Part shown: in pieces, positions 26,210 through 35,604 of the stretch | Numbering within the stretch: position 1 is the first letter of the stretch | Layout: every line of letters starts with the position of its first letter | Source: Paenibacillus graminis | GTDB lineage: Bacteria > Bacillota > Bacilli > Paenibacillales > Paenibacillaceae | Direction: 5' to 3' | NCBI RefSeq assembly: GCF_000758705.1 | Contig: NZ_CP009287.1 | Location: forward strand, 6,758,001 to 6,822,000 | DNA length: 64,000 nucleotides | The notes under the pieces: generated by a model | The model's database searches: none | What the model was told of the DNA's origin: nothing | The model's input: only the letters and a program-made list of their open reading frames with translations | Translations under genes and position numbers: made by a program

Positions 26210-27562
26210 TCATAGTACCGGCAGCCGGACAACGACCGTTGTTCCTTTGCCCAACTGGCTTTTGATATTAATGTCTCCATGATGAATAGCCACGATTTTC
26301 TTGACGATAGCCAGCCCCAGGCCATTCCCGGCGGTGTTGCGGTTCCGTGACTGGTCGGTTTTGTAAAAACGTTCAAAAACCTGATTTAGATGCTCAGCCG
26401 CAATGCCAATCCCGGAATCGGCGATCTCCAGGCTAATTCCGTCTGCTGCATAGGTTATACGTATATCAATCTTACCGCCCCCGGGAGTGAATTTGATAGC
26501 ATTGCCGAGGATATTCATCCACACTTGGTTGAGCTGGTCACGGTCCGCCGTAATTTGAACAGGGGCCGTCCACGCCAATTCCACGCTGATGCCCTTGGCC
26601 GACCACTGAGGCTCGCAGGTCACCACCATCTGCCTGATCTGCTCGTCGAGGCTGTAAGTCAGCGGTTCAAAGGGGTGTTGCTCTGAATCCAGCGAAGCCA
26701 GCTTGAGCAGGTTATCGCTAAGTCTGGACAACCGCCCGCTCTCCGCGATAATAATATCCAGATAATAATTCCGGTCATGTTCTGCTACAAGGCTGCTATT
26801 CTTCAGGGCCGTGGCAAATCCGGATATCGAAGTGAGCGGGGTTTGAATTTCATGCGAGACATTCGAGACAAAATCCTGCCTCATCTGCTCCAGCTGCTTC
26901 AGCTCGCCTGCCATCTCATTGAAGCTTTGCGTTAAGGCCCCCATTTCATCCTCGCGTTTCGTTCGGATTTTCACATCAAAATCACCCTTAGCCAGCCTTT
27001 TGGCTGCCAGAGTCAATACCTGGATCGGCTTGACTAAATACCTGGCCGCAATCAGAATGCACAGGCTTCCTATGAGCAATCCAAGCAGCAGGATAAGCAG
27101 CATCATCCGGTTCAGAATATGCTCATTCTGCGGGGAGAACTGCATAAACATAGCCTGTGGTTCTTCCCGATACCGGACAGGAAGACCAATGAACGCTGCC
27201 TCAGCCTTGCCGGAGGAACGATAATACTTCCCTGCAAGCACCTGCTCTACCGCCTCCGGCGGAATTGCTATTCTATCGGAATGGTTCAAGTCATAGAACG
27301 CTACACTGCCGGATGTATCATACAGATGAATCGGATAAGAAGAGATCTGGACCATGCGCCGGATGAACCGGTCCAGGTCGGCCGGCTTCGTCTGTTCATA
27401 GAGCTGGATCATCTCCTCACCTGCGGCAATCATATCGTTCTGGCCTCTATGGTTGATTTCGGGTTGAAAGACCAGAAGTCCTATCCCAAAAGAGGACAGC
27501 AGGCTGAAGATAATGACGGCCAGAAAGGCGCAAATGATGCGGACGTACAGGGTTTTGATCAT
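26210..27562 (-). CDS. Sensor histidine kinase
   Basis: A 450-residue membrane kinase. Membrane helices at about 8-31 and 153-174 bracket an extracytoplasmic domain of about 120 residues. HAMP covers about 175-224, the dimerisation helix carries FVSNVSHEIQTPLTS with H237 as phospho-acceptor, and the ATP-binding domain shows DSGIGI and GNGLGLAIVKK. Its ATG overlaps the stop of the response regulator gene by four bases, so the pair is coupled. The signal is unknown; the neighbouring beta-lactamase-fold gene hints at a cell-envelope signal, as inference. Confidence 0.94.
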   Translation of the reverse strand: MIKTLYVRIICAFLAVIIFSLLSSFGIGLLVFQPEINHRGQNDMIAAGEEMIQLYEQTKPADLDRFIRRMVQISSYPIHLYDTSGSVAFYDLNHSDRIAIPPEAVEQVLAGKYYRSSGKAEAAFIGLPVRYREEPQAMFMQFSPQNEHILNRMMLLILLLGLLIGSLCILIAARYLVKPIQVLTLAAKRLAKGDFDVKIRTKREDEMGALTQSFNEMAGELKQLEQMRQDFVSNVSHEIQTPLTSISGFATALKNSSLVAEHDRNYYLDIIIAESGRLSRLSDNLLKLASLDSEQHPFEPLTYSLDEQIRQMVVTCEPQWSAKGISVELAWTAPVQITADRDQLNQVWMNILGNAIKFTPGGGKIDIRITYAADGISLEIADSGIGIAAEHLNQVFERFYKTDQSRNRNTAGNGLGLAIVKKIVAIHHGDINIKSQLGKGTTVVVRLPVL

Positions 27563-28233
27563 GTAATGACTAACCGGTAGCCCAGACTGCGGGCCGTCTC
27601 GATTTGAAAATGCTGTGCATCCCCGGCAAATTTTTCCCGGAGCCGCTTAATATGAACATCGACGGTGCGGTCATCCCCTTCGTAATCCGTTCCCCAGATC
27701 TGGGTAATCAGCTGTTCCCTGGTGAAAATCTGGCCGGGCTGGTTCGCCAGCTTAAACAGCAGCTCAAATTCTTTTAAGGGAAGGTTCAGCTTCTCCCCGT
27801 TCCGGATCACTTGAAAGCTGCGGCGGTCCAATACAATGCCACCCAGCTGTATGCTTTGGGATGAGAGGACCATTGCGCGTTTCAGCAGCGCTTTTACACG
27901 CATGACGAGTTCCAGCGGATCGAACGGCTTCGTCAAATAGTCGTCCGTCCCCAGCTCAAACCCTTTAACCTTATGCCCTGTTTCGGCTTTGACCGTCACC
28001 ATCAGAAGCGGAATATTCGTATTTATACGCCTGATCTCCCTGCACAGCTCCCAGCCGTCCATATGGGGCATCATCACGTCGAGGATCACCAGATCCACCT
28101 GAGCCTCTTCCATCAGCGCCAGCGCCTCTGCACCGTCAGCAGCCTCCAGGATGTCGAACCCTTCGTTCCGCAAAAATAAGGTAACCAGCTCACGAATGTA
28201 CACATCGTCATCGGCAATCAGGATTTTGGCCAT
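27559..28233 (-). CDS. OmpR/PhoB-family response regulator
   Basis: A 224-residue two-domain regulator. The receiver has the acidic pocket D8-D9, phospho-acceptor D52 (VILDVMMPHMDG) and K102 (TKPFD). A winged-helix DNA-binding domain covers about 130-222 (LPLKEFELLFKLANQPGQIF, DRTVDVHIKRLREK). ATG at 28233 follows GGAGAGGTG. It is co-transcribed with the kinase and probably with the upstream beta-lactamase-fold gene, only 51 bp away. Confidence 0.95.
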   Translation of the reverse strand: MAKILIADDDVYIRELVTLFLRNEGFDILEAADGAEALALMEEAQVDLVILDVMMPHMDGWELCREIRRINTNIPLLMVTVKAETGHKVKGFELGTDDYLTKPFDPLELVMRVKALLKRAMVLSSQSIQLGGIVLDRRSFQVIRNGEKLNLPLKEFELLFKLANQPGQIFTREQLITQIWGTDYEGDDRTVDVHIKRLREKFAGDAQHFQIETARSLGYRLVIT

Positions 28234-28284
28234 ACGCTTACACCTCTCCTCTTATTCCGCCCGGATGGGCGCGTCAGGATTTCT

Positions 28285-30249
28285 TCATCCGAATTGCCAG
28301 CCCAGCAGATTCCAATGATATAAAAACACACTTAACACTACCGCTGCCAGCACCACAAACGTATAATGGATGCGTTTCAGCACAGTCCAATAGCTGTTTT
28401 TCCAAACCCAAACGCCCTGAACTATGATTGCCACTGTCAGGCCCATCAGTATGATAGGACTCAACAGATACACATATAACGAAGGCGTAATCCGGCTCAG
28501 CCGGACCACCAGGTCCATGTTCATGACCATAAAGGTCGCGGCGGACGTCAGCAGCGCCCATCCTGCGGTAAGCGCCGACAACCGGACGGCCCGTTTCTGC
28601 GCCTTCGGCATCGCTTGGATTTCCCGTCTCCGGTAAGCAAATCCCGTCAATGCGGTGATGAACAGCACGGCGCTGACGCCGAGCAAAGGAAGCCAGAGTT
28701 TCGATTGATCCCACAGCGGCGTCCGTTCGAGCGGCATAGGATTCAGCATATCCATAAACAGATAAGTCACCTTGCCTGAGGCGTCCGTGCGGAAGCCCAT
28801 CTGGCGGGTGCCTCCGACCTCCTGGAATAAATCCGGTCCGATGGGTGCGTATAGCTGCTGTTCAGCCCCGCTTCCAACGGACAGGCGGTTACCCGCTGCC
28901 GTAATGTTGATTTGGGCCAAAAAACTGAAAAACTTATCGATCTTAGTGTGGTTACGGCGCGTGAATTGATACGACCCCGCGTATTTCTGCACGGAAGCTG
29001 AAGGCTCCACGGACCCGGAAACCCGTTTCAATTCCGGCGCAGGATAATAACGGTCGAACAAAGCCTGCACAAATTCGGCCGCCGCCGTTCCGCTCTCCCC
29101 GCCGCTGTAGGAAACAAAAAGGCCGATTTGCTGTCCGGGCACAAGGTATAGCTCGGTGTTAAACAGCTCATCGGCGCCTCCATGGGAAATCACGCGCAAT
29201 CCGTTGATCTTCAACTCATAAAAGCCAAGGTCCATTGCCGGCATCCGCTTGTCAAACTGGAACGCCGGTGCATGCATCAGCTTCACGGTTGCAGGCCTCA
29301 GCAATTGGGCGTCTGCATAGCGCCCGTCCTGAAGATGGGCAATCATGAAATGAGCCATGTCCATTGCCGAGACGGAGCCCGAGCCGGCAGGCCGGAACCC
29401 GCCCTCGAACGTGGGAGGCCTGGTAGCGAACTGCCCGTTCTCACGGCCATAACCCAGCACCGCATAAGGCTGCAAAGAGGCTGGAACAGGCTCCTGCACC
29501 GTAGCATATTTCATGTCCAGCGGTTCGAAGATATACCGCTCAATATAGTCATTATAAGCAATGCCGCTGACTTCCTCGACGATCAGGCCCGCCAATGCAG
29601 CGCCATAGTTGGAATAAGCCATCATCTCGCCGGGAGGCCTTACCCGGGCCGGCATATGCTTGGCTAGGGTGTCCGCAATCGACACCGGCAGCTTCTCAGG
29701 ATCGGTGGTGATTTGATAGCCGACTCCGCCTTCCTCAAACCCTGCGGTATGAGTCATCAGATGGCGCATCGTAACCGGCTGCGGATACGTTTTTGGAATT
29801 TGCATGGTTTGTAAATAAGTGTTCACATCGGCATCCAAATCCAGCTTGCCCTGTTCCACTAATTGCATAACTGCCGTCCAAGTGAACAGCTTCGTTGTCG
29901 AAGCAATCCGGAACAGGCTCGTCTCGGGGTCCACTGGCGTACCTTTTTCCAGATTGGAGTGCCCGTATCCCTTAGCCAGCAGAACTTTTCCATCCTTAAC
30001 AAGAGAAACCACCGCACCCGGAATCATGTAATGATCCATTTGCCCGCTCATCATACCATCAATGAATGCCGTTAGCTGGACAGTGTCGTCCAAATCCGCT
30101 CCCGTTCCTTCCGGCGCAGCGGCTGATACTGGGGCGGCAAGTTCTGCCGATACGGGCGTCCGGCTCCCTAACAGACCCGCCCCCACCACAGCAACCAGAA
30201 GCCCCAGTACAACTATTTTGCTAGATCTCTTACTCCTAAACGATGGCAT
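28285..30249 (-). CDS. Secreted/membrane beta-lactamase-family serine hydrolase
   Basis: A 654-residue protein. A signal peptide or anchor lies at about 12-30 (IVVLGLLVAVVGAGLL), then a class C beta-lactamase/D-alanyl peptidase-type domain with S117-TT-K120, Y212-S-N214 and a HGG triad (ISHGGADE). The C-terminal part has about four membrane helices, so the enzyme sits outside, anchored at both ends. It may act on peptidoglycan peptides or small esters or amides; antibiotic hydrolysis is not implied. ATG at 30249 has GGGGG upstream. It precedes a response regulator and kinase in one direction, which suggests regulation by or with that system. Confidence 0.88.
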   Translation of the reverse strand: MPSFRSKRSSKIVVLGLLVAVVGAGLLGSRTPVSAELAAPVSAAAPEGTGADLDDTVQLTAFIDGMMSGQMDHYMIPGAVVSLVKDGKVLLAKGYGHSNLEKGTPVDPETSLFRIASTTKLFTWTAVMQLVEQGKLDLDADVNTYLQTMQIPKTYPQPVTMRHLMTHTAGFEEGGVGYQITTDPEKLPVSIADTLAKHMPARVRPPGEMMAYSNYGAALAGLIVEEVSGIAYNDYIERYIFEPLDMKYATVQEPVPASLQPYAVLGYGRENGQFATRPPTFEGGFRPAGSGSVSAMDMAHFMIAHLQDGRYADAQLLRPATVKLMHAPAFQFDKRMPAMDLGFYELKINGLRVISHGGADELFNTELYLVPGQQIGLFVSYSGGESGTAAAEFVQALFDRYYPAPELKRVSGSVEPSASVQKYAGSYQFTRRNHTKIDKFFSFLAQINITAAGNRLSVGSGAEQQLYAPIGPDLFQEVGGTRQMGFRTDASGKVTYLFMDMLNPMPLERTPLWDQSKLWLPLLGVSAVLFITALTGFAYRRREIQAMPKAQKRAVRLSALTAGWALLTSAATFMVMNMDLVVRLSRITPSLYVYLLSPIILMGLTVAIIVQGVWVWKNSYWTVLKRIHYTFVVLAAVVLSVFLYHWNLLGWQFG

Positions 30250-30431
30250 GATAAACCCCCAACATTCTGTGATTGGATTAAGCGGAAGCTTCCGCTTTCT
30301 AGGGGAGCATATCAAAATTATATGAACGGGGAGTGAACCCGGCGGACGATTCATCATTGCCAATACTTAACTTTCCATTTGCCGGATGCCTTCGGTCCAG
30401 GGCCATATTTACACTGAAGCGCTTCCCCTAT

Positions 30432-31286
30432 TCATTTGCTGCCGGCCATAAAATATTCCACACCCTGCAGCAAATCGGCGGGCAGCTCCTCAAGCTGCAG
30501 ATAATCCTTCAGCTCCAGTACCACACGTTCGCGGTTGTGGCCGAATACATCCACAATCCGGGCCAGCCGCTCCCACGGCGCCAGATCGGCACGGAATTCC
30601 GCCAGGCTCATCGGGACTCCATGCGATTCCACATACCACTGCGCGTTATAGCCATAGGCAAGCCCCAACAGCTTCAAAAAACCTGTACTGCTGTACCGGC
30701 GCGGACCGCCATATATAGAGGGGCCCAGGGCATCACCCAGAAAAAGCACGTTATCTTCCCTAATGTAAAGAAAACAGGAATCTGCTGAATGGTCACCGCC
30801 AACATGGCTTAATTCACAGGTAACGCCGCCCAGATCAATAGCGATATTGCTCGAAAAGACGATATCCGGCTTCATTACTGTTATCTCTCTGCTCTCTCCG
30901 TACTCCAGCCGAATATGCTGCACACTCTCTTCGCTCAGGATGCCAGCGAGAACAAGCTCAGCAAGATCCTCATCCGACCAGCTTCGTCCGCTAAGTCCGG
31001 CAAGCGCTTCCGCCGTTCCTTCATGGGCAATAACCGGCGCCTGCCAGGCAGACAGGCCGAAAGAATGATCCCAATGCCAATGCGTCAGCACCAGCAGCTC
31101 CGGCGGCTTGATCCCGCGCTTGGCGAGTTCTTGGCGGAATAGCTCCGCATGCCCGGGCGAATTCCCTGCGTCCATCAGCAGCGTCCGGCGTTCCCCAGTG
31201 ATAGCCGCCAAAACGGGCCGGTCTGTCTCATGCTCCGCGTGCATGATCAGAATGTGCGGACTCAGTTGCTGAAATCTATGTTCCAT
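30432..31286 (-). CDS. MBL-fold metallo-hydrolase
   Basis: A 284-residue metallo-beta-lactamase-fold protein. The metal motif is THWHWDH (H69, H71, D73, H74). HVGGDHSADSC, VLFLGDALG and SHG supply the remaining ligands. A C-terminal helical extension (WERLARIVDVFGHN) resembles glyoxalase II-like members. The substrate is unknown. ATG at 31286 follows GGGGGAAA; an upstream frame lacks a site. It is a single gene, 182 bp ahead of the beta-lactamase-fold gene. Confidence 0.87.
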   Translation of the reverse strand: MEHRFQQLSPHILIMHAEHETDRPVLAAITGERRTLLMDAGNSPGHAELFRQELAKRGIKPPELLVLTHWHWDHSFGLSAWQAPVIAHEGTAEALAGLSGRSWSDEDLAELVLAGILSEESVQHIRLEYGESREITVMKPDIVFSSNIAIDLGGVTCELSHVGGDHSADSCFLYIREDNVLFLGDALGPSIYGGPRRYSSTGFLKLLGLAYGYNAQWYVESHGVPMSLAEFRADLAPWERLARIVDVFGHNRERVVLELKDYLQLEELPADLLQGVEYFMAGSK

Positions 31287-31466
31287 AAGTAGTTTCCCCC
31301 GGAATCCTGCCTCTACGGCAAATGAATAAAAATCTGTATATCGTACATGTTGCATGAATTTCAGTGATTAATCAACCGGCCGTTGTTTGTGAACACCGGT
31401 TTTCAGTTTAATAAGAGTTAGCCGATTGATTCACGCTCACTTTCCAGCGCTAGAGGAGGAGATTCC

Positions 31467-32309
31467 ATGATCAAAATCGGGCTGACCGGCTTTGGGGACC
31501 ACGAAGAGCTGTACGGTAAAATCAAACCTGCCGGACGTCTGCCTGCCTACAGCACTCATTTCCCCATCGTGGAGATTGACAGTTCTTTTTATGCGGTACA
31601 GCCGGTCAAAAACTACGCCAAATGGTCAGAACAGACTCCTGAAGGATTTCAGTTCATCGTCAAGGCGTATCAGGGCATGACCGGACATTTACGCAGCAAA
31701 AAGAATTATTTCGATACACCGGAAGAGATGTATCAGGCTTTCCATGCCTCTATCGAACCTGTACGTTCAGCGGGAAAGTTGGCAATGGTGCTTTTTCAAT
31801 TCCCGCCCTGGTTCGACTGCACCAAGGACAATGTGGAGTTTCTGCGCGAGGCCAAAGAAAGAATGCAGGATGTTCCTTCTGCGGTAGAATTCCGCAATGA
31901 ATCCTGGTACAGCCCGGAAATGCGCGGCAAAACGCTGCATTTTCTGGAGCAGGAGGGCTGGATTCACACGGTGGCGGATGAGCCGCAGGCCGGCTCCGGG
32001 TCGATTCCCATTGTTCCTGTATCCACCGGCACTGATGCAACTTATGTCCGGCTGCACGGACGCAACATCAGCGGCTGGAACCAGAGCAGCCACCCGGATT
32101 GGCGCAAGCTGCGCTACCTGTACCGCTACAGTACCGAAGAACTGGCGGAGTGGCGGGACCGGCTGCTGGAACTTGAAAAAACATGCCGCGAGCTGTATGT
32201 TGTGTTTAATAATAATTCTGGCGGAGACGCCACAGATAATGCGAAAGAGCTGCAGTCATTACTCGGAATTGATGGCGGACTGGCTCCGCGCCAGTTGGAT
32301 TTCTTTTGA
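31467..32309 (+). CDS. DUF72 (YecE-like) family protein
   Basis: A 280-residue TIM-barrel-like protein of the DUF72 family. Signatures are the early FPIVEIDSSFYAVQPVKNYAKW, FQFIVKAYQGMTGH, LFQFPPWFDC and the C-terminal YVVFNNNSGGDATDNAKEL. The biochemical activity of this family is not established. GAGGAGGAG lies just before the ATG at 31467. It may share a transcript with the amylase gene 106 bp downstream, as no terminator is seen between them. Confidence 0.9.
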   Translation: MIKIGLTGFGDHEELYGKIKPAGRLPAYSTHFPIVEIDSSFYAVQPVKNYAKWSEQTPEGFQFIVKAYQGMTGHLRSKKNYFDTPEEMYQAFHASIEPVRSAGKLAMVLFQFPPWFDCTKDNVEFLREAKERMQDVPSAVEFRNESWYSPEMRGKTLHFLEQEGWIHTVADEPQAGSGSIPIVPVSTGTDATYVRLHGRNISGWNQSSHPDWRKLRYLYRYSTEELAEWRDRLLELEKTCRELYVVFNNNSGGDATDNAKELQSLLGIDGGLAPRQLDFF

Positions 32310-32415
32310 ACCCGGGTGATGTTTGCAGGTCTACATACTCTCTTCTACTTCTTGCTGAAGAATAAATCATATAACCTATCCATCCGTTTCATATTTATGA
32401 AGGAGGCCACAGGAA

Positions 32416-33945
32416 ATGAAGAGAAACCATACTATGATGCAATTTTTCGAATGGCATGTTGCGGCGGACGGGCAGCACTGGAAGCGGCTGGCCCAAATGG
32501 CCCCCGAACTGAAAGCCGCTGGTATTGATTCCATATGGGTGCCTCCGGTAACGAAGGCCATCTCTCCTGAGGATACAGGCTATGGCGTGTATGATCTTTA
32601 TGACCTGGGGGAATTCGACCAAAAAGGGAGCATCCGCACGAAATACGGCACTAAGCAGGAGTTGATCGACGCCATTGCCGAATGCCTCAAGAACGGGATT
32701 GCCGTGTACGTGGACCTCGTCATGAATCATAAAGCGGGCGCAGACGAGACCGAGGTCTTCGAGGTGATTGAGGTAGACCCGAACAACCGCAACAAGGAGA
32801 TCTCCGCCCCGTTCGAGATCGAAGGCTGGACCAAATTCACGTTCCCCGGACGGGGAGACACGTACTCCAGCTTCAAATGGAATCATACGCATTTCAACGG
32901 CACCGATTTCGATGCCAAGGGAGGACGGAATGGAGTCTTCCGGATTAACGGAGAGAACAAAAGCTGGAACCAGAATGTGGATGACGAGTTCGGCAACTAT
33001 GATTATCTCATGTTCGCGAACATTGACTACAGCCAGCAGGAAGTCCGCAGCGAGATGCTGGAATGGGGCAAGTGGCTGGTAGATACGCTGCAGTGCAGCG
33101 GTTACCGCCTGGATGCGATCAAGCATATCAATCATGAGTTTATCAAAGAGTTCGCGGCGGAAATGACCAGAAAACGGGGCGAGGATTTCTACATCGTCGG
33201 GGAATTCTGGAATTCAAATCTTGAAGCCTGCCGGGAGTTCCTCAATACCGTCGACTATCAGATAGACCTGTTCGATGTATCGCTGCATTACAAGCTGTAC
33301 GCGGCTGCGCTGGGCGGCAGAGATTTTGACCTGACGCATATTTTTGACGACACACTGGTACAGACCCATCCTGCCAATGCGGTGACCTTTGTGGATAACC
33401 ACGATTCACAGCCGCATGAAGCGCTGGAGTCCTGGGTCGGAGACTGGTTCAAACAGAGCGCCTACGCCCTGATCCTGCTGCGCCGTGACGGATATCCGGT
33501 GGTCTTTTACGGTGATTATTACGGCATTGGGGGGCCCGCTCCTGTCAAAGGCAAAAAAGAGGCGATCGATCCCTTGCTGTACGCCCGCTGCCACAAGGCC
33601 TATGGAGAGCAGGATGATTATTTCGATCATCCGAATACCATCGGCTGGGTACGCCGCGGGATAGAAGAAGTCGAAGGCTCCGGCTGTGCCGTGGTCATCT
33701 CGAATGGAGACAATGGCGAGAAGCGGATGTTCCTTGGTGAGGAACGGGCAGGAGAGGTCTGGGCCGACTTCACCCATAACCGTGAAGAGTCCGTGACCAT
33801 TGGCGGGGACGGCTGGGGAGTTTTCCCCGTGAACGGCGGAAGTGTCTCCGTATGGGCACTGCCGGATGCGGAAGAAGAGGAACCTGCTGGACAGAATATG
33901 GATGTCATTGAGAACAGTACGAAGAATAGTTCCGGTACAGAATAA
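32416..33945 (+). CDS. Cytoplasmic alpha-amylase (GH13)
   Basis: A 509-residue alpha-amylase without a signal peptide, so it should act on glycogen-like or imported maltodextrins in the cytoplasm. The GH13 regions are VDLVMNH (about 99-105), GYRLDAIKHI with nucleophile D233, IVGEF with acid/base E263 and FVDNHD with D330. MMQFFEWHVAADGQHW is typical of the bacterial liquefying-type subfamily. The last 25 residues form an acidic, Ser/Asn-rich tail absent from most relatives. AGGAGG precedes the ATG at 32416. Confidence 0.93.
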   Translation: MKRNHTMMQFFEWHVAADGQHWKRLAQMAPELKAAGIDSIWVPPVTKAISPEDTGYGVYDLYDLGEFDQKGSIRTKYGTKQELIDAIAECLKNGIAVYVDLVMNHKAGADETEVFEVIEVDPNNRNKEISAPFEIEGWTKFTFPGRGDTYSSFKWNHTHFNGTDFDAKGGRNGVFRINGENKSWNQNVDDEFGNYDYLMFANIDYSQQEVRSEMLEWGKWLVDTLQCSGYRLDAIKHINHEFIKEFAAEMTRKRGEDFYIVGEFWNSNLEACREFLNTVDYQIDLFDVSLHYKLYAAALGGRDFDLTHIFDDTLVQTHPANAVTFVDNHDSQPHEALESWVGDWFKQSAYALILLRRDGYPVVFYGDYYGIGGPAPVKGKKEAIDPLLYARCHKAYGEQDDYFDHPNTIGWVRRGIEEVEGSGCAVVISNGDNGEKRMFLGEERAGEVWADFTHNREESVTIGGDGWGVFPVNGGSVSVWALPDAEEEEPAGQNMDVIENSTKNSSGTE

Positions 33946-33983
33946 CGCTCTGAGGAATAGTGTTATTCAGGTTACCGACATAG

Positions 33984-34026
33984 AAAAAGAGGTGAACTTC
34001 GCCGTATGGGCAGAGTTCACCTCTTT
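33984..34026. terminator. Bidirectional terminator between amylase and bioY
   Basis: AAAGAGGTGAAC (33986-33997) pairs perfectly with GTTCACCTCTTT (34015-34026). Five A precede on the + strand, giving a T5 tail for minus-strand bioY; the + strand exit has TTT only. Confidence 0.8.
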
Positions 34027-34058
34027 GCTGTATTCCTTATTTCAGTTGGACTAACCTT

Positions 34059-34667
34059 TTAGCGGATGACCGTTGAATTTTCACCTTCGGCCCAAGCGTG
34101 AGATTCCGTGTTCAAGATACGCTCAATCGGGTAGACTCTCCATACGGCGGTTACAACGCCGGCGCTTAACACCGCTTTGATAAGGTCGCCCGGGATGAAC
34201 GGCCACATTCCTGCCGTTAATGCTTTGGAGAGAGAGGTCATACCTGTGGAATGGGCCAGCCACCATACGCCGCCGGGGTACACAAGCAGTGCGCCGAACA
34301 AAAAGTTCACGGCCAGCAGCTTCACAAATGTGTATTTATTCTGCTCTATGCGCTGTGCGAACAGACCGATCAGAAAGGCCACCACCGGCCAGGAAAAAAT
34401 ATAGCCTGCGGTAGGTCCGACCAGCACCGACAAGCCCCCGCTTCCGGCCATCACCGGGAATCCGGCAGCGGCCAGCCCGATGACGATCAGCACTGCAAGA
34501 CTGCCATAACGCGCGCCCAGCATGGAACCGGCCAGCATTACCGCAAGCGTCTGCATGGTAATGGGTACAGTAGAGAAGGGCAGTGAAATTCTCAAATAAC
34601 TAAGTGCGATCATGACTCCGGCGAAAAGTGCACTGAAGATCAGGCCTCGAGTCGTCCATTTTTTCAT
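34059..34667 (-). CDS. bioY: Biotin-specific S component BioY of an ECF transporter
   Basis: A 202-residue membrane protein with about six helices and the BioY motifs: PFSTVPITMQTLAVMLAG, GPTAGYIFSWPVVAFLIG and WPFIPGDLIKA. It binds biotin with high affinity and uses an energy-coupling module. Start ATG at 34667 is preferred (GGGGGT upstream); ATG at 34685 has no site. The ATPase and EcfT partners are encoded divergently 125 bp away, so here the S component has its own promoter. A shared module serving other S components is possible. Confidence 0.93.
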   Translation of the reverse strand: MKKWTTRGLIFSALFAGVMIALSYLRISLPFSTVPITMQTLAVMLAGSMLGARYGSLAVLIVIGLAAAGFPVMAGSGGLSVLVGPTAGYIFSWPVVAFLIGLFAQRIEQNKYTFVKLLAVNFLFGALLVYPGGVWWLAHSTGMTSLSKALTAGMWPFIPGDLIKAVLSAGVVTAVWRVYPIERILNTESHAWAEGENSTVIR

Positions 34668-34741
34668 GAGCAGGATTACCCCCATTTTTTTAGGAACACT
34701 ATATCATCCCATACCAGATACATCAATCCTAAAATATTTGC

Positions 34742-34747
34742 TATAAT
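34742..34747 (+). promoter_or_regulatory. Possible -10 element for the ECF genes
   Basis: A TATAAT hexamer 45 bp before the EcfA start, with only a poor -35 (TACATC, 17-bp spacing). I see no clear BirA operator in the 124-bp divergent region with bioY. Confidence 0.35.
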
Positions 34748-34791
34748 GGGTAACGATTATTGACTACAGCAGTTAAGGAAGCAGGCACGAC

Positions 34792-35604
34792 ATGATCAGA
34801 GCTGAGCATTTGACCCTGTCCTTCCGGGACGGCCAGCGCAGGCTGCCGGTGTTGCAGGGGATTTCCATACATATCAAACGGGGCGAATGGGTGGCTCTTA
34901 CCGGAGCCAATGGCTGTGGCAAGTCCTCACTCATCCGCACCTTCAACGGCCTGAATATTCCAACCGGGGGCAGTCTGTCTGCAGCCGGGCTGGATCTGCG
35001 GTCACCGGACAACCGGGCAGCTGTCAAGCGGCATATTCAACTGGTGTTTCAGAATCCTGAAGCGCAGACCGTCGGCTCCACACCGTTTGAAGACGTTGCC
35101 TTTGGGCTGGAGAACCGCGGTCTAAGCCGCAGCGTAATGCTTGCAAAGATTGAGAACGTCCTGGGCCAGGTAGGGCTGGCCCATAAAGCCAGGACGGATG
35201 TTTCTACCCTGTCCGGCGGAGAACGCCAACGCCTGGCGGTCGCCTGTTGTCTGGCGCTGGATACGGAAATGATTATTTTTGATGAGGTGACCTCCATGCT
35301 CGATCCGGCCGGACGGAGGGATATCCTGGAGCTGGCCCGCCAGCTGTGGGCACAGGGGACGACAGTGCTCTGGGTAACCCAGCGGATGGAGGAGCTGGCG
35401 GAGAGCCCGCGTGTCGCCGTTATGGGGCAAGGCAAAATGCTGTACGACGGAGATCCGCGGACGCTCTTCTATGCAAGCGGGCTGCCGGATGCACTGGGCT
35501 GGCCGTCCGCACCCGTCATCCGCATCGGACAGCTGCTGCAGGCCAAGGGCTGGTCTATGGACAGCTTGCCATTGACCGAGCGGGAGCTGGAGGCAGCCCT
35601 GTGA
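34792..35604 (+). CDS. Energy-coupling factor transporter ATPase (EcfA1-type)
   Basis: A 270-residue ATPase: Walker A GANGCGKSSLIRTFNGLN near residue 40, Q-loop LVFQNPEAQTVG, signature LSGGERQRLAVACCLAL, Walker B MIIFDEVTSMLD and WVTQRMEEL in place of the common switch His (a glutamine here). EcfA1 pairs with EcfA2 beneath EcfT. Its TGA overlaps the GTG start of the next gene by four bases (GTGA). It faces bioY, which makes biotin the probable main substrate. The Gln at the H-loop is noteworthy, because an EcfA site without His may be catalytically weak. Confidence 0.92.
   Translation: MIRAEHLTLSFRDGQRRLPVLQGISIHIKRGEWVALTGANGCGKSSLIRTFNGLNIPTGGSLSAAGLDLRSPDNRAAVKRHIQLVFQNPEAQTVGSTPFEDVAFGLENRGLSRSVMLAKIENVLGQVGLAHKARTDVSTLSGGERQRLAVACCLALDTEMIIFDEVTSMLDPAGRRDILELARQLWAQGTTVLWVTQRMEELAESPRVAVMGQGKMLYDGDPRTLFYASGLPDALGWPSAPVIRIGQLLQAKGWSMDSLPLTERELEAAL

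Noticed and set aside
34668..34791. BirA operator between bioY and the ECF genes
   Set aside because: I could not find a convincing inverted GTTAAC-type pair; the AT-rich spacer has only a -10-like hexamer.
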